Positions 1-5,343 of a DNA stretch of 22,284 nt are shown piece by piece. This DNA comes from a virus. Where the stretch lies: positions 1-22,284 of IMG/VR virus record IMGVR_UViG_3300042879_002359, one strand, 5' to 3'. A program made the translations under genes and the position numbers. Each line of letters begins with the position of its first letter. Within the stretch, counting starts at the first letter, position 1. Below the pieces are notes generated by a model, which saw nothing but the letters and a program-made list of their open reading frames with translations, was not told where the DNA came from and ran no database searches.

Positions 1-69
1 CAACCGAGCATGGGAATCCATTATACCACGAATATACTTTGCCAACGATTCAAAGTGTTTACGGCTCAT
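1..69 (-). CDS. Small phage protein, N-terminal part only
   Basis: Only the first 23 codons are inside the window; the gene runs off the left edge. The visible protein begins MSRKHFESLAKYIRGI, a basic, helical start of a kind often seen in short phage proteins of unknown function. Its ATG overlaps the stop of the upstream gene as ATGA, which supports both the frame and translational coupling. No function can be assigned. Confidence 0.7.
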   Translation of the reverse strand, partial: MSRKHFESLAKYIRGIMDSHARL

Positions 70-266
70 ACCTCAACTCCCTTCACTTCAGGTTCATCAA
101 GAATAACACGATCACGGACCGCATTGTAGACTTTGATGGGTTTATCTAATTCAACATGATGGCTCACACCACCACCGTATTTTACACGTGACAGGCGCAC
201 GACACCAGCAACAGGGAACTCACCCATGTACATACCAATAACACGCTTACCTTCAAGATTCCACAT
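66..266 (-). CDS. Conserved phage hypothetical protein, 66 aa
   Basis: Soluble 66-residue protein starting at an ATG, with a beta-rich look (MGEFPVAGVVRLSRVKYGGG followed by a polar strand-rich half). There is no membrane segment and no Cys motif. It lies two bases after the stop of the upstream gene and ends in an ATGA overlap with the next one. The sequence resembles short conserved proteins of large tailed phages, but I do not recognise a domain and assign no function. Confidence 0.75.
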   Translation of the reverse strand: MWNLEGKRVIGMYMGEFPVAGVVRLSRVKYGGGVSHHVELDKPIKVYNAVRDRVILDEPEVKGVEV

Positions 267-268
267 AA

Positions 269-457
269 TTATATCCTATCAATAGTAGCAAACATACCAC
301 GGCCTTTTACAGCAGCAGCCACACGACCAATATTGTAAATACTGTATTTGTTATTTCGGAAAGTTTTTTCAGACGGACGGGGTTTTGCCATTTTAGCAAC
401 AACCACAGGCCCTTTGTAAGAAGCGTAGGCCAGACTCAATTCAGCAGCAGTAAACAT
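269..457 (-). CDS. Hypothetical phage protein, 62 aa, first gene after a promoter
   Basis: The frame is open up to 481 with GTG at 481 and ATG at 478, but the best start is the ATG at 457: a GGAG Shine-Dalgarno (464-467) lies six bases before it, and the -10 box at 488-493 puts the transcription start near 481. The protein (MFTAAELSLAYASYKGPVVV...) is basic (NNKYSIYNIGRVAAAVKGRG), without membrane segments or known motifs. It is the first gene of a promoter-driven unit that continues off the left edge. Function unknown. Confidence 0.7.
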   Translation of the reverse strand: MFTAAELSLAYASYKGPVVVAKMAKPRPSEKTFRNNKYSIYNIGRVAAAVKGRGMFATIDRI

Positions 458-487
458 CACCATCTCCATATCAATCATCACAGTGAT

Positions 488-516
488 ATAGTATCAAAGA
501 CTGGCTGGAATGTCAA
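488..516 (-). promoter_or_regulatory. Sigma-70 promoter
   Basis: On the minus strand, TTGACA (511-516) is followed by 17 bases and TACTAT (488-493). A TG two positions before the -10 box gives an extended -10 (TGATACTAT). It should start transcription near 481 and drive the genes at 269-457 and beyond. It lies just downstream of the tiny ORF at 522-599. Confidence 0.85.
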
Positions 517-521
517 GTAAT

Positions 522-599
522 TTATTCCTCGGAGGAAGATATCAGGATGGCAATACATAACAAAATGATAGCACACTGTCCAATGAGAACAATTATCAT
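522..599 (-). CDS. Tiny one-helix membrane peptide, 25 aa
   Basis: A 25-codon ORF whose ATG overlaps the stop of the upstream gene as ATGA. Almost the whole peptide is one hydrophobic helix (MIIVLIGQCAIILLCIAILI, then SSSEE). It ends six bases before the -35 box of the promoter at 488-516, so it would be the last gene of its unit. Coupling and composition suggest it is real, but an ORF this short can occur by chance. Confidence 0.45.
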   Translation of the reverse strand: MIIVLIGQCAIILLCIAILISSSEE

Positions 600-811
600 T
601 TTACTATGGACTTCTCCTTGATACAGATATAGGCACCGGTACGATCAGTGAATAGGACGCCATGGTATCGCTCACAGTGGTCCTGGGCGTCTAGGCGCTT
701 GTCTCGGATAATTGTGTATGCAGTAGCACTTGCAATGAATAGTACAAGATAACTACTCCACACTATAATATTACTGGTATTATTCTTCAGTTTGTTCAGT
801 AGGTTTTTCAT
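596..811 (-). CDS. Single-TM protein with an outside Cys pair
   Basis: A 71-residue protein with a membrane helix at about residues 14-34 (IIVWSSYLVLFIASATAYTI) and a C-terminal tail with two cysteines (C46 and C63) that could form a disulfide if the tail is periplasmic. A GTG at 817 is an alternative start two codons upstream; neither has a strong ribosome binding site. The start overlaps the upstream gene by about 30 bases. That gene has the same plan (helix, then two Cys), so the two may be related. Function unknown; a role in the host envelope is inferred only. Confidence 0.7.
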   Translation of the reverse strand: MKNLLNKLKNNTSNIIVWSSYLVLFIASATAYTIIRDKRLDAQDHCERYHGVLFTDRTGAYICIKEKSIVK

Positions 812-1043
812 CGCCACTCACACATACATCACCAACAAAAACATACACATTGGAATCAATGGACTTTTGTTGGAACAATTGATTATTATAGCACTTGTAT
901 GGGTCTTTGTAGTTTTGCGCCACATAGTACACACCATAGCCAATGCCGCCCATTATCATTAGAATTGGAAAGTATTTTATGTACTTTACTATCTCAGGCA
1001 TCATGCCCAAGATTTTCGGTAACATTTCCAATAGTTGCTTCAT
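780..1043 (-). CDS. Single-TM protein with a Cys pair, 87 aa
   Basis: A short amphipathic N-terminus is followed by a membrane helix at about residues 24-42 (YFPILMIMGGIGYGVYYVAQ), then a polar tail with C51 and C74 and an acidic end (TEQTEE). The ATG overlaps the stop of the upstream gene as ATGA. The tail (KCYNN...VYVFVGDVC) loosely parallels that of the following gene, so they may be a duplicated pair. Orientation is probably tail-out. No known family recognised. Confidence 0.75.
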   Translation of the reverse strand: MKQLLEMLPKILGMMPEIVKYIKYFPILMIMGGIGYGVYYVAQNYKDPYKCYNNQLFQQKSIDSNVYVFVGDVCVSGDEKPTEQTEE

Positions 1044-1243
1044 TTTTTGTCTCTGGCCTTTACAGCATCAGATAACATACCCTTTATGATCAATAGCACA
1101 CGACCTTTTTCCATCTCGGTCAGTGTTTTTACCAGAACTAATTTGTCATCGTAGGATTTTGCTTCTTGTAAGAATTCGGCTGGTACCGTCATCTTTTTCT
1201 TTTTGGGTCTGTGCTTTTTGAGTTCTTCTTTTGGATCGGACAT
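1040..1243 (-). CDS. Small basic phage protein, 67 aa
   Basis: Starts with MSDPKEELKKHRPKKKKM and continues as a charged helical protein ending KARDKK. I chose the ATG at 1243; the frame stays open to a GTG at 1267, which would add eight residues, and neither start has a clear Shine-Dalgarno. The stop overlaps the next gene as ATGA. The Lys-rich N-terminus could bind nucleic acid or the membrane surface, but no domain is recognisable. Confidence 0.65.
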   Translation of the reverse strand: MSDPKEELKKHRPKKKKMTVPAEFLQEAKSYDDKLVLVKTLTEMEKGRVLLIIKGMLSDAVKARDKK

Positions 1244-1283
1244 ATTTGGTATGGATTGGTTTATCACCGAATCATATCACTAT

Positions 1284-1466
1284 TTATTCTAAATCCTTAT
1301 ACATCCATTCATATTCACGCAGCCGTTCAATTTCATTTGCGGCTTCTTCCAATAGATCAGCAATACGGTCAGGCTTACCCTCTTCCACTGATTTGCGTCC
1401 TGGTATTTGACGGCGTATCTCTGCTCGTTTGCGTAGGCGGTACACCAAATCGTATTTGTAGGTCAT
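1284..1466 (-). CDS. Conserved phage hypothetical protein, 60 aa
   Basis: A charged, helical protein (MTYKYDLVYRLRKRAEIRRQ...IADLLEEAANEIERLREYE). This pattern, a basic start, a PDRIADLLEEAA segment and a coiled-coil end, recurs in small proteins of many tailed phages. Its ATG overlaps the stop of the MazG-like gene as ATGA, so the two are probably translated together. Function unknown. Confidence 0.75.
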   Translation of the reverse strand: MTYKYDLVYRLRKRAEIRRQIPGRKSVEEGKPDRIADLLEEAANEIERLREYEWMYKDLE

Positions 1467-1705
1467 AATGCGTCTATGTTACTCCACACTTTCAGTTTTT
1501 GTCTTTTCTCTTGGCTGTATATTTGTAACTTTGTCGCATCAACCAAGTCATGTTCAACACACAAATCAATCATGCACTGTAGGTCGCCTAGTTCTTCTGC
1601 TAGCCGTTTCATATTGTCAGGATGATGGCCAAATCGGTGTATCTTTGATGCAATCTGAATTACTTCGGCACACTCTTCCTGTAATATCGTCAAAATCTCT
1701 TTCAT
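1463..1705 (-). CDS. MazG-like nucleotide pyrophosphohydrolase
   Basis: An 80-residue, all-alpha protein carrying the metal-binding motif of the MazG/dUTPase-like NTP pyrophosphatase superfamily: E10-E11-x-x-E14, then E38-x-x-D41 (EECAE and EELGD). Members hydrolyse NTPs or dNTPs to NMP and pyrophosphate. Phage versions are often short like this one and may adjust the nucleotide pool or (p)ppGpp signalling during infection; the true substrate cannot be read from the sequence. It sits in a run of small genes, with its start overlapping the stop of the 46-aa ORF. The family call is firm, the role is inferred. Confidence 0.85.
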   Translation of the reverse strand: MKEILTILQEECAEVIQIASKIHRFGHHPDNMKRLAEELGDLQCMIDLCVEHDLVDATKLQIYSQEKRQKLKVWSNIDAL

Positions 1706-1842
1706 TTTTTACAGTCTCCATTCACAATGGTAACATTGGTTGTATTTGGTGAAGTTGACCGCATAGCCCAATCATGTAGATTATCCCACAAATCAGGCTC
1801 ACCTGCAAATAGAAATACCAATACTAATATCAGGACAATCAT
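1702..1842 (-). CDS. Small membrane-anchored peptide, 46 aa
   Basis: Begins with a hydrophobic stretch (MIVLILVLVFLFAGEP) that may be a signal anchor or signal peptide, followed by a polar, Asn/Thr-rich tail ending NGDCKK. A good AGGAG ribosome site lies eight bases before the ATG, inside the 3' end of the upstream gene, and the start overlaps that gene's stop as ATGA. The stop overlaps the MazG-like start. The tail would be periplasmic. Function unknown. Confidence 0.65.
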   Translation of the reverse strand: MIVLILVLVFLFAGEPDLWDNLHDWAMRSTSPNTTNVTIVNGDCKK

Positions 1843-2015
1843 TCACTTTTCTCCTGTAGTTCTTTTATCTTTTGTTCTAGTTCTTCAATTTCACGCTGTT
1901 TATAACCGGCACGATACACTGAACGAAGTAGTTTTTCCAGTCCGGGTGTGAAAGCCAGTAGACTTGTCGCATATTCTTGCCGAATCGCATCAATTACTTT
2001 ATCTTCATCAATCAT
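1839..2015 (-). CDS. Coiled-coil phage protein, 58 aa
   Basis: A 58-residue helical protein (MIDEDKVIDAIRQEYATSLL...) whose C-terminal third is a probable coiled coil (KQREIEELEQKIKELQEKSE). It overlaps the upstream gene by eight bases and the downstream one as ATGA. The Shine-Dalgarno of the downstream gene lies in its last codons. No domain recognised. Confidence 0.75.
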   Translation of the reverse strand: MIDEDKVIDAIRQEYATSLLAFTPGLEKLLRSVYRAGYKQREIEELEQKIKELQEKSE

Positions 2016-2241
2016 TAGTTATTCCAAAATGTTTCAGTAGATTTTGTTTATCGGCTTGTGATCCACAACATGATACACATTCACGCACAATTGATTCTGC
2101 AAACTTACGGGCAGTACCACGCCAGATATCACTATGGTAGATATTGAAATTTGCATTTGCAGCCAATGCTTCAAACTTATCCTCAAGGTCTTTTACCAGT
2201 ACAGTTTTGTATGCTTGGTCAAAGTCTGGAAAATCACTCAT
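2008..2241 (-). CDS. Phage hypothetical protein of the FAE-IVREC family, 77 aa
   Basis: A soluble protein ending with KFAESIVRECVSCC, a linker, and LLKHFGITND. This ending matches that of the two neighbouring proteins at 19657-19881 and 19881-20054 (FAELIVREC... FGVE), so the three look like distant paralogues within one genome. N-terminal halves differ. It overlaps both neighbours by eight bases. Function unknown; the conserved Cys and the terminal FG motif are the only landmarks. Confidence 0.75.
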   Translation of the reverse strand: MSDFPDFDQAYKTVLVKDLEDKFEALAANANFNIYHSDIWRGTARKFAESIVRECVSCCGSQADKQNLLKHFGITND

Positions 2242-2473
2242 AATATTCCTTTATCTCACGCCAATGATTACGCTCGGCATGATACAACAGACACCAATCA
2301 TCAATACAATTTTCGGGTGTCAATTCAAAATCTGGGCGTTTTGCTTCAATCATATGAGTAAACCATTGCACCCAAAATGCATCCAAAATCTCTTTATCTG
2401 ATAATGTTTCGTGGTGAACATATATTTCACCCAATGCATTATGATCAAGATAGGAAATAGACCAATATTTCAT
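2234..2473 (-). CDS. Hypothetical phage protein, 79 aa
   Basis: Trp/His/Tyr-rich soluble protein starting MKYWSISYLDHNALGEIYV. The frame is open for 11 more codons upstream, but the ATG at 2473 overlaps the stop of the lipoprotein gene as ATGA, the arrangement used by its neighbours, so I take it as the start. Later residues include CIDDWCLLYHAERNHW. No known motif; function unknown. Confidence 0.75.
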   Translation of the reverse strand: MKYWSISYLDHNALGEIYVHHETLSDKEILDAFWVQWFTHMIEAKRPDFELTPENCIDDWCLLYHAERNHWREIKEYYE

Positions 2474-2619
2474 TTCAGTGGCACTTTTTCTTTTGGACTC
2501 ATCCAATCACCAGCAGTCTGTAAATCTTTACCAGCACCAGTCAGTAGACCAGCAGTAGTATTACAGCCAGTCACGATAATGGACAAAGGCATCAAAAATA
2601 GTATAATCAATTTATTCAT
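2470..2619 (-). CDS. Entericidin-like lipoprotein, 49 aa
   Basis: Begins MNKLIILFLMPLSIIVTGC: a lipoprotein signal peptide with the lipobox V-T-G-C, so C19 should be lipid-modified, with Asn at +2. The mature part (CNTTAGLLTGAGKDLQTAGD) matches the shape of the entericidin A/B family, where a CNT...G.GKD.Q.AG core is typical. Entericidins are small cell-envelope lipoproteins of Proteobacteria; EcnB promotes lysis and EcnA acts as its antidote. A GGAG ribosome site lies close to the ATG, and the ends overlap both neighbours. In a phage it could aid lysis or block superinfection; both are inference. Confidence 0.75.
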   Translation of the reverse strand: MNKLIILFLMPLSIIVTGCNTTAGLLTGAGKDLQTAGDWMSPKEKVPLK

Positions 2620-3073
2620 TATTTCTCCATTGTTTGCGTAAAGATTGATACTTTGGGTGTGCAGCAGCAGTGCGCCGATACTCTAAAAAGATTGATGCAG
2701 ACTCAGCATAATGGCATGTTGCATGGTCTTTTTCTTGTGGTCGCACATTACCACGCTCATCATATTTTTTACCAGAGTGATGATTTGCATATCGTCTTGC
2801 CCGTGTAAATCCCATCTCTAAAAACTTTCGTGCCATGTCAGCACCAATAAAGTCATCGGTATCCAAATAATCAAGGAACATGGCATATATTTTAGTCGCT
2901 GATATCTGTGCCTCACTCGGCGTTTTGAATCGCCAGTATTTACAAATATCATTTGTATATGGACGCACCAGTAGCACACCTTGCTCACCACGACCAATGC
3001 GGTACATCTTACGCACCGATGGTTTGGTGAAGTCTAGTATCTTATAATCCAGATTGTAATCAAACTCTTTCAT
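2612..3073 (-). CDS. DUF4385 protein, 153 aa
   Basis: From the ATG at 3073 (MKEFDYNLDYKILDF...) the protein follows the DUF4385 pattern known from bacteria and phages: a FDY.LDYK.LDF start, YRIGRGEQGVLLVRPYT, WRFKTP, and FIGADMARKFLEMGFTRARR followed by an ANH(H)SGKKYD segment. The frame extends 20 codons further, but those residues do not fit the family and overlap the upstream gene more deeply. The start overlaps the upstream gene by 14 bases. The many Arg/His residues suggest nucleic-acid contact, but the family has no established function. Confidence 0.85.
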   Translation of the reverse strand: MKEFDYNLDYKILDFTKPSVRKMYRIGRGEQGVLLVRPYTNDICKYWRFKTPSEAQISATKIYAMFLDYLDTDDFIGADMARKFLEMGFTRARRYANHHSGKKYDERGNVRPQEKDHATCHYAESASIFLEYRRTAAAHPKYQSLRKQWRNNE

Positions 3074-3284
3074 TAGGCACAAACGCAGCAGATGCAACCC
3101 ATAATTTACCAGTTCTGCCACATAATGCAGCACGTTCTGGAATACCTAATCGCATTTCACGGCAAGTTCGTTTTGAATGTTCACCATATACGGGATCATC
3201 ATATATCACCGATTCTGAATGTAAACAAAAAGCCTCTTTATTGGAGGCTTCAGTAAAGTATTTGCAGTCCTTGCAAAGTTTCAT
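3060..3284 (-). CDS. Cys-rich, probably zinc-binding phage protein, 74 aa
   Basis: Has cysteines at 4, 7, 20, 41 and 55 plus His22 (CKDCKYF, FCLH, RTCREMR), a spacing that suggests a small zinc-binding fold; similar short proteins occur in other phages. A terminator-like hairpin lies inside the gene about 35 bases after the start, so its expression may depend on read-through. The start shares one base with the upstream stop (TAATG). Function unknown. Confidence 0.8.
   Translation of the reverse strand: MKLCKDCKYFTEASNKEAFCLHSESVIYDDPVYGEHSKRTCREMRLGIPERAALCGRTGKLWVASAAFVPNERV
3224..3250 (-). terminator. Intragenic Rho-independent terminator-like hairpin
   Basis: A perfect 7-base inverted repeat (AAGCCTC at 3230-3236 and GAGGCTT at 3244-3250) with a 7-base loop. 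On the minus strand the stem is followed by a T-run (TTTTGTTT), giving six Ts in a row with the stem end. It lies inside the coding sequence of the Cys-rich protein, just after the single gene that follows the consensus promoter at 3503-3531. Confidence 0.65.
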
Positions 3285-3472
3285 TAGAACTCACCGTATG
3301 CAATCGCATCATTGTCGTATGAATTGGCGGCATACATTTGTAATTCGTGCTCTGCCCATGCAGCATCCATGTACGCTTCAAACTCGGCTTCAATATCTTC
3401 AGTCAGTGTAATTTCAGCCAATTCTTTGGCTAGTTCATTAATTTCATCTTCAGTCAAACCAGGGCCACTCAT
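3284..3472 (-). CDS. Acidic phage protein, 62 aa, first gene after a promoter
   Basis: A strongly acidic, helical protein (MSGPGLTEDEINELAKELAE...). The frame also has an ATG at 3484, but GGAG at 3479-3482 lies six bases before the ATG at 3472, the same arrangement as in the genes at 269 and 4072, so 3472 is preferred. A consensus promoter lies directly upstream, and a terminator-like hairpin follows within the next gene, so this short protein may be made from its own strong transcript. The acidity recalls DNA-mimic or host-takeover proteins, but there is no specific match. Confidence 0.75.
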   Translation of the reverse strand: MSGPGLTEDEINELAKELAEITLTEDIEAEFEAYMDAAWAEHELQMYAANSYDNDAIAYGEF

Positions 3473-3502
3473 AACAATCTCCATATCAAAGAAACAAAAA
3501 TA

Positions 3503-3531
3503 ATTATATCAATACCGACAATCTTTGTCAA
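3503..3531 (-). promoter_or_regulatory. Consensus sigma-70 promoter
   Basis: A perfect TTGACA (3526-3531), a 17-base spacer and a perfect TATAAT (3503-3508), with an extended -10 TG (TGATATAAT), all on the minus strand. It drives the acidic protein at 3284-3472. This is one of the strongest-looking promoters in the window. Confidence 0.92.
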
Positions 3532-3532
3532 G

Positions 3533-3766
3533 TCAGCCACCTTTTGATTTTATTGTCTGAATAGCAAGTTCAATCTGTGGCCAATCTTCACGCTCCTCAT
3601 ATGTACCGACATAAAAACCACGAATTCTATTCAATCCACGCAACATATCGGCATTCCACACATATTTCCAATTGTAGTATAATCCCATCATGTTCTTGCG
3701 TATCACAAAATCTTCAAACTCTTTTCTTGTGCCCGCAACAATATAGAATGGCTCATCATACATCAT
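3533..3766 (-). CDS. Hypothetical phage protein, 77 aa
   Basis: A soluble protein rich in Tyr, Trp and Arg (MMYDEPFYIVAGTRKEFEDF ... GFYVGTYEEREDWPQIELAI). Two ATGs in tandem (3766, 3763) are possible starts. The stop lies two bases upstream of the -35 box of the next promoter. No domain recognised. Confidence 0.7.
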   Translation of the reverse strand: MMYDEPFYIVAGTRKEFEDFVIRKNMMGLYYNWKYVWNADMLRGLNRIRGFYVGTYEEREDWPQIELAIQTIKSKGG

Positions 3767-3842
3767 TTTTTAGTCGTTCCAAAAGATAAATGGCCGCTAT
3801 AATAGCGACCACACCGATAAAGGAAAAAAGATATTGTATCAT
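3756..3842 (-). CDS. Tiny one-helix membrane peptide, 28 aa
   Basis: A 28-residue peptide that is almost entirely one membrane helix with a charged end (YLFSFIGVVAIIAAIYLLER). Its ATG overlaps the stop of the upstream gene as ATGA, and it overlaps the following gene's start by 11 bases, the same packing as the established genes around it. Comparable tiny membrane ORFs lie at 522-599 and 7230-7322. Function unknown. Confidence 0.5.
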   Translation of the reverse strand: MIQYLFSFIGVVAIIAAIYLLERLKNDV

Positions 3843-4072
3843 CGTGGGTTGAATCCTAGTTCAAATTCCATCATCAACATTTTTGCGATATTGATATACT
3901 GACGAGCCCGTTCGGAATCGTTGACCGCAATCAATTCTTGTGCATCGGATAGATAACTTGCGATTACCATACCGGGACCAGAAAGTTTGTAGGTGAGTGA
4001 TTCTTTTACATCTTCAAGAATCTCGTCTTTGTAATTACCGTATGCCTGATATTCCCACTGTAAATTGCTCAT
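3839..4072 (-). CDS. Hypothetical phage protein, 77 aa
   Basis: A helical soluble protein (MSNLQWEYQAYGNYKDEILE ... RARQYINIAKMLMMEFELGF). The ATG at 4072 overlaps the upstream stop as TGATG; the GTG one codon before it is an unlikely alternative. No motif or membrane segment; function unknown. Confidence 0.75.
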   Translation of the reverse strand: MSNLQWEYQAYGNYKDEILEDVKESLTYKLSGPGMVIASYLSDAQELIAVNDSERARQYINIAKMLMMEFELGFNPR

Positions 4073-4266
4073 CACACACCCTTCATAGCTTCATAAACAT
4101 ATTCACGAACCGCAGTATCGGTCGCCTCTTCAAAGCCCTCTATCTCTGAAATTTTGGTAAGTATCTCACTTACACATTCCCAAGTATAGTTGTAATCTTT
4201 TGCCACAGATACAATCGCACCAATTACATGATTACCATTTTCTGTAAACATACCATAATAACTCAT
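4072..4266 (-). CDS. Hypothetical phage protein, 64 aa
   Basis: An acidic, mostly helical protein (MSYYGMFTENGNHVIGAIVS ... TAVREYVYEAMKGV). The frame opens with another ATG at 4278, but that ATG is part of ATGGAG, whose GGAG (4273-4276) is six bases before the ATG at 4266; the later start is therefore more likely. It follows a membrane protein gene and is probably co-transcribed from the promoter at 4577-4605. Function unknown. Confidence 0.7.
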   Translation of the reverse strand: MSYYGMFTENGNHVIGAIVSVAKDYNYTWECVSEILTKISEIEGFEEATDTAVREYVYEAMKGV

Positions 4267-4277
4267 CACATTCTCCA

Positions 4278-4547
4278 TTATTTGAAAACAATCAATGCCA
4301 ACAATACACTATTGAAGAAGAAACCGACGGCGTTACTGATTATGTATAACTTATCGTTTCTACCCAATGCACGAATTAGAAACAGAAACAATCCACTCCA
4401 TACCATCAACACCATGCTCAGTGGCGGAAGTCTATCACTGTACCCTAGGATCACACCAAGACTTGTTGGTAATGTCGCAGCATGAATCAACACCATACCG
4501 ATCCAGCCACATGCTTCTGTTATATCAATTTTGACAATCTTACTCAT
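4278..4547 (-). CDS. Three-helix membrane protein, SemiSWEET/PQ-loop-like
   Basis: An 89-residue protein with about three membrane helices (near residues 14-34, 42-60 and 68-88). The order of features, a helix with G..G..L..A..LP, a middle helix with WSGLFLFLIRALGRND, and a last helix with SNAVGFFFNSVLLALI, resembles the 3-TM PQ-loop/SemiSWEET fold, in which a P-x motif sits in helix 1 and an Asn in helix 3. SemiSWEETs move small sugars; whether this one does is unknown. It is the first gene after the promoter at 4577-4605. Confidence 0.7.
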   Translation of the reverse strand: MSKIVKIDITEACGWIGMVLIHAATLPTSLGVILGYSDRLPPLSMVLMVWSGLFLFLIRALGRNDKLYIISNAVGFFFNSVLLALIVFK

Positions 4548-4576
4548 TTCTTACCTTTCTTTCTCATCACATTGTC

Positions 4577-4605
4577 ATAGTAACAGAGGACGGTAAGATT
4601 GTCAA
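4577..4605 (-). promoter_or_regulatory. Sigma-70 promoter
   Basis: TTGACA (4600-4605), a 17-base spacer and TACTAT (4577-4582) on the minus strand, about 30 bases before the start of the three-helix membrane protein. An AAGG-type ribosome site lies between them. It probably drives the run of genes down to about 3533. Confidence 0.88.
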
Positions 4606-4608
4606 GTA

Positions 4609-4671
4609 TTATCGGCTAGGAGACTGCCTTTTTCGCCAAAGTGATTTCTTTTTAGCAACTTTTGTTGTCAT
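4609..4671 (-). CDS. Possible 20-aa basic peptide
   Basis: A 20-codon ORF (MTTKVAKKKSLWRKRQSPSR) whose ATG overlaps the stop of the upstream gene as ATGA and which ends just before the -35 box at 4600-4605. It is strongly basic. The coupling is the only support, so it may be a chance ORF; if real it would be the last gene of the unit that starts beyond the tRNAs. Confidence 0.3.
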   Translation of the reverse strand: MTTKVAKKKSLWRKRQSPSR

Positions 4672-5078
4672 TTTTGCACCTGTCTGATGATTCTGGTCTG
4701 TGTATCGGGGGTTACAAAGATTCTTGCACGATAGACAACACTATTGGTCATCAGGTCTTTTTGTGAGGTGAATTCTATACAATTTCTCTTTACTATTTCA
4801 CGCACCATTTCCTGTATCAAATCTTTTTTTATTTCATCTTCAAAGTTTTTGATATTTGCTGATAGACCTGTTCGTTCTAATTCATAACTGTCCAATATTT
4901 TTTCAACTGCCAGCATTTGCCCTTGAATGGCATATTCTTTTGCATTGATGCTGGGCATCATTACATGTGTGGTTATTGATCCAACAGCAGGTGCAGCAAA
5001 TGTACCACCACTACCACCTTTAATATTATTAATTGATACAGATTGTGTGCCTTGTGGCACTTTAACAGTTATGTCCAT
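4668..5078 (-). CDS. Hypothetical phage protein, 136 aa
   Basis: An N-terminal strand-rich, Gly-rich part (MDITVKVPQGTQSVSINNIK) followed by a helical region (about 55-105) and a strand-rich end with Arg (YRARIFVTPDTQTRI). A GGAG ribosome site lies five bases before the ATG. It directly follows the tRNA cluster. There is no signal peptide or membrane helix. I do not recognise the family. Confidence 0.8.
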   Translation of the reverse strand: MDITVKVPQGTQSVSINNIKGGSGGTFAAPAVGSITTHVMMPSINAKEYAIQGQMLAVEKILDSYELERTGLSANIKNFEDEIKKDLIQEMVREIVKRNCIEFTSQKDLMTNSVVYRARIFVTPDTQTRIIRQVQK

Positions 5079-5097
5079 AATTGCTCCATAATAAAAT

Positions 5098-5172
5098 TGG
5101 CCCGGCGTGTAGGAATCGAACCTACATTTATAGCTTAGAAGGCTACTGTTCTATCCATTGAACTAACGCCAG
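5098..5172 (-). tRNA. tRNA-Arg(UCU)
   Basis: A full cloverleaf on the minus strand: acceptor CTGGCGT pairs with ACGCCGG, D-stem GTTC/GAAC, anticodon stem GTAGC/GCTAT around loop CTTCTAA (anticodon TCT), and T-stem GTAGG/CCTAC with loop TTCGATT. The discriminator is G and CCA is encoded. It reads AGA, a codon often rare in Gram-negative hosts but suited to an AT-rich phage. Confidence 0.93.
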
Positions 5173-5176
5173 TTGT

Positions 5177-5253
5177 TGGTGGGCCGGGAGAGATTCGAAC
5201 TCTCTATCCCCCGATTATGAGTCGGACGCATATACCAAAAATGCTTCCGGCCC
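5177..5253 (-). tRNA. tRNA with CAU anticodon (Ile2 or elongator Met)
   Basis: Acceptor GGGCCGG/CCGGCCC, D-stem GCAT/ATGC, anticodon loop CTCATAA (anticodon CAT), T-stem GAGAG/CTCTC, discriminator A, and encoded CCA. It is not an initiator: the first pair is G-C and the anticodon stem lacks the three G-C pairs. The core CGACTCATAATCG around the anticodon equals that of E. coli tRNA-Ile(CAU), which reads AUA after lysidine modification, so Ile2 is the more likely identity; T4 also carries such a tRNA. Confidence 0.92.
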
Positions 5254-5259
5254 CATTGT

Positions 5260-5343
5260 TGGTACGGGCGGAGGGACTTGAACCCTCAATCCTTTCGGCG
5301 CAAGATTTTAAGTCTTGTGTGTATACCATTCCACCACACCCGC
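5260..5343 (-). tRNA. tRNA-Leu(UAA)
   Basis: Acceptor GCGGGTG pairs with CGCCCGT (with G-U pairs), anticodon stem CAAGA/TCTTG around loop CTTAAAA (anticodon TAA), a long variable arm as expected for leucine tRNAs, T-stem GAGGG/CCCTC, discriminator A, and encoded CCA. It begins immediately after the stop of the oxygenase gene, so it is probably cut from the same transcript. It reads UUA, abundant in AT-rich genes. Confidence 0.94.

Noticed and set aside
267-276. TATAAT just before the gene at 66-266
   Set aside because: There is no matching -35 box, and the preceding gene ends two bases away, so co-transcription is simpler.
1271-1276. TATGAT with an extended TG, a possible promoter before the gene at 1040-1243
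   Set aside because: No -35-like hexamer lies 16-18 bases upstream, so the evidence is too weak.
1468-1951. Plus-strand open frames over the MazG-like region
   Set aside because: They lie opposite coupled minus-strand genes, have no ribosome sites and low-complexity, shadow-like translations.
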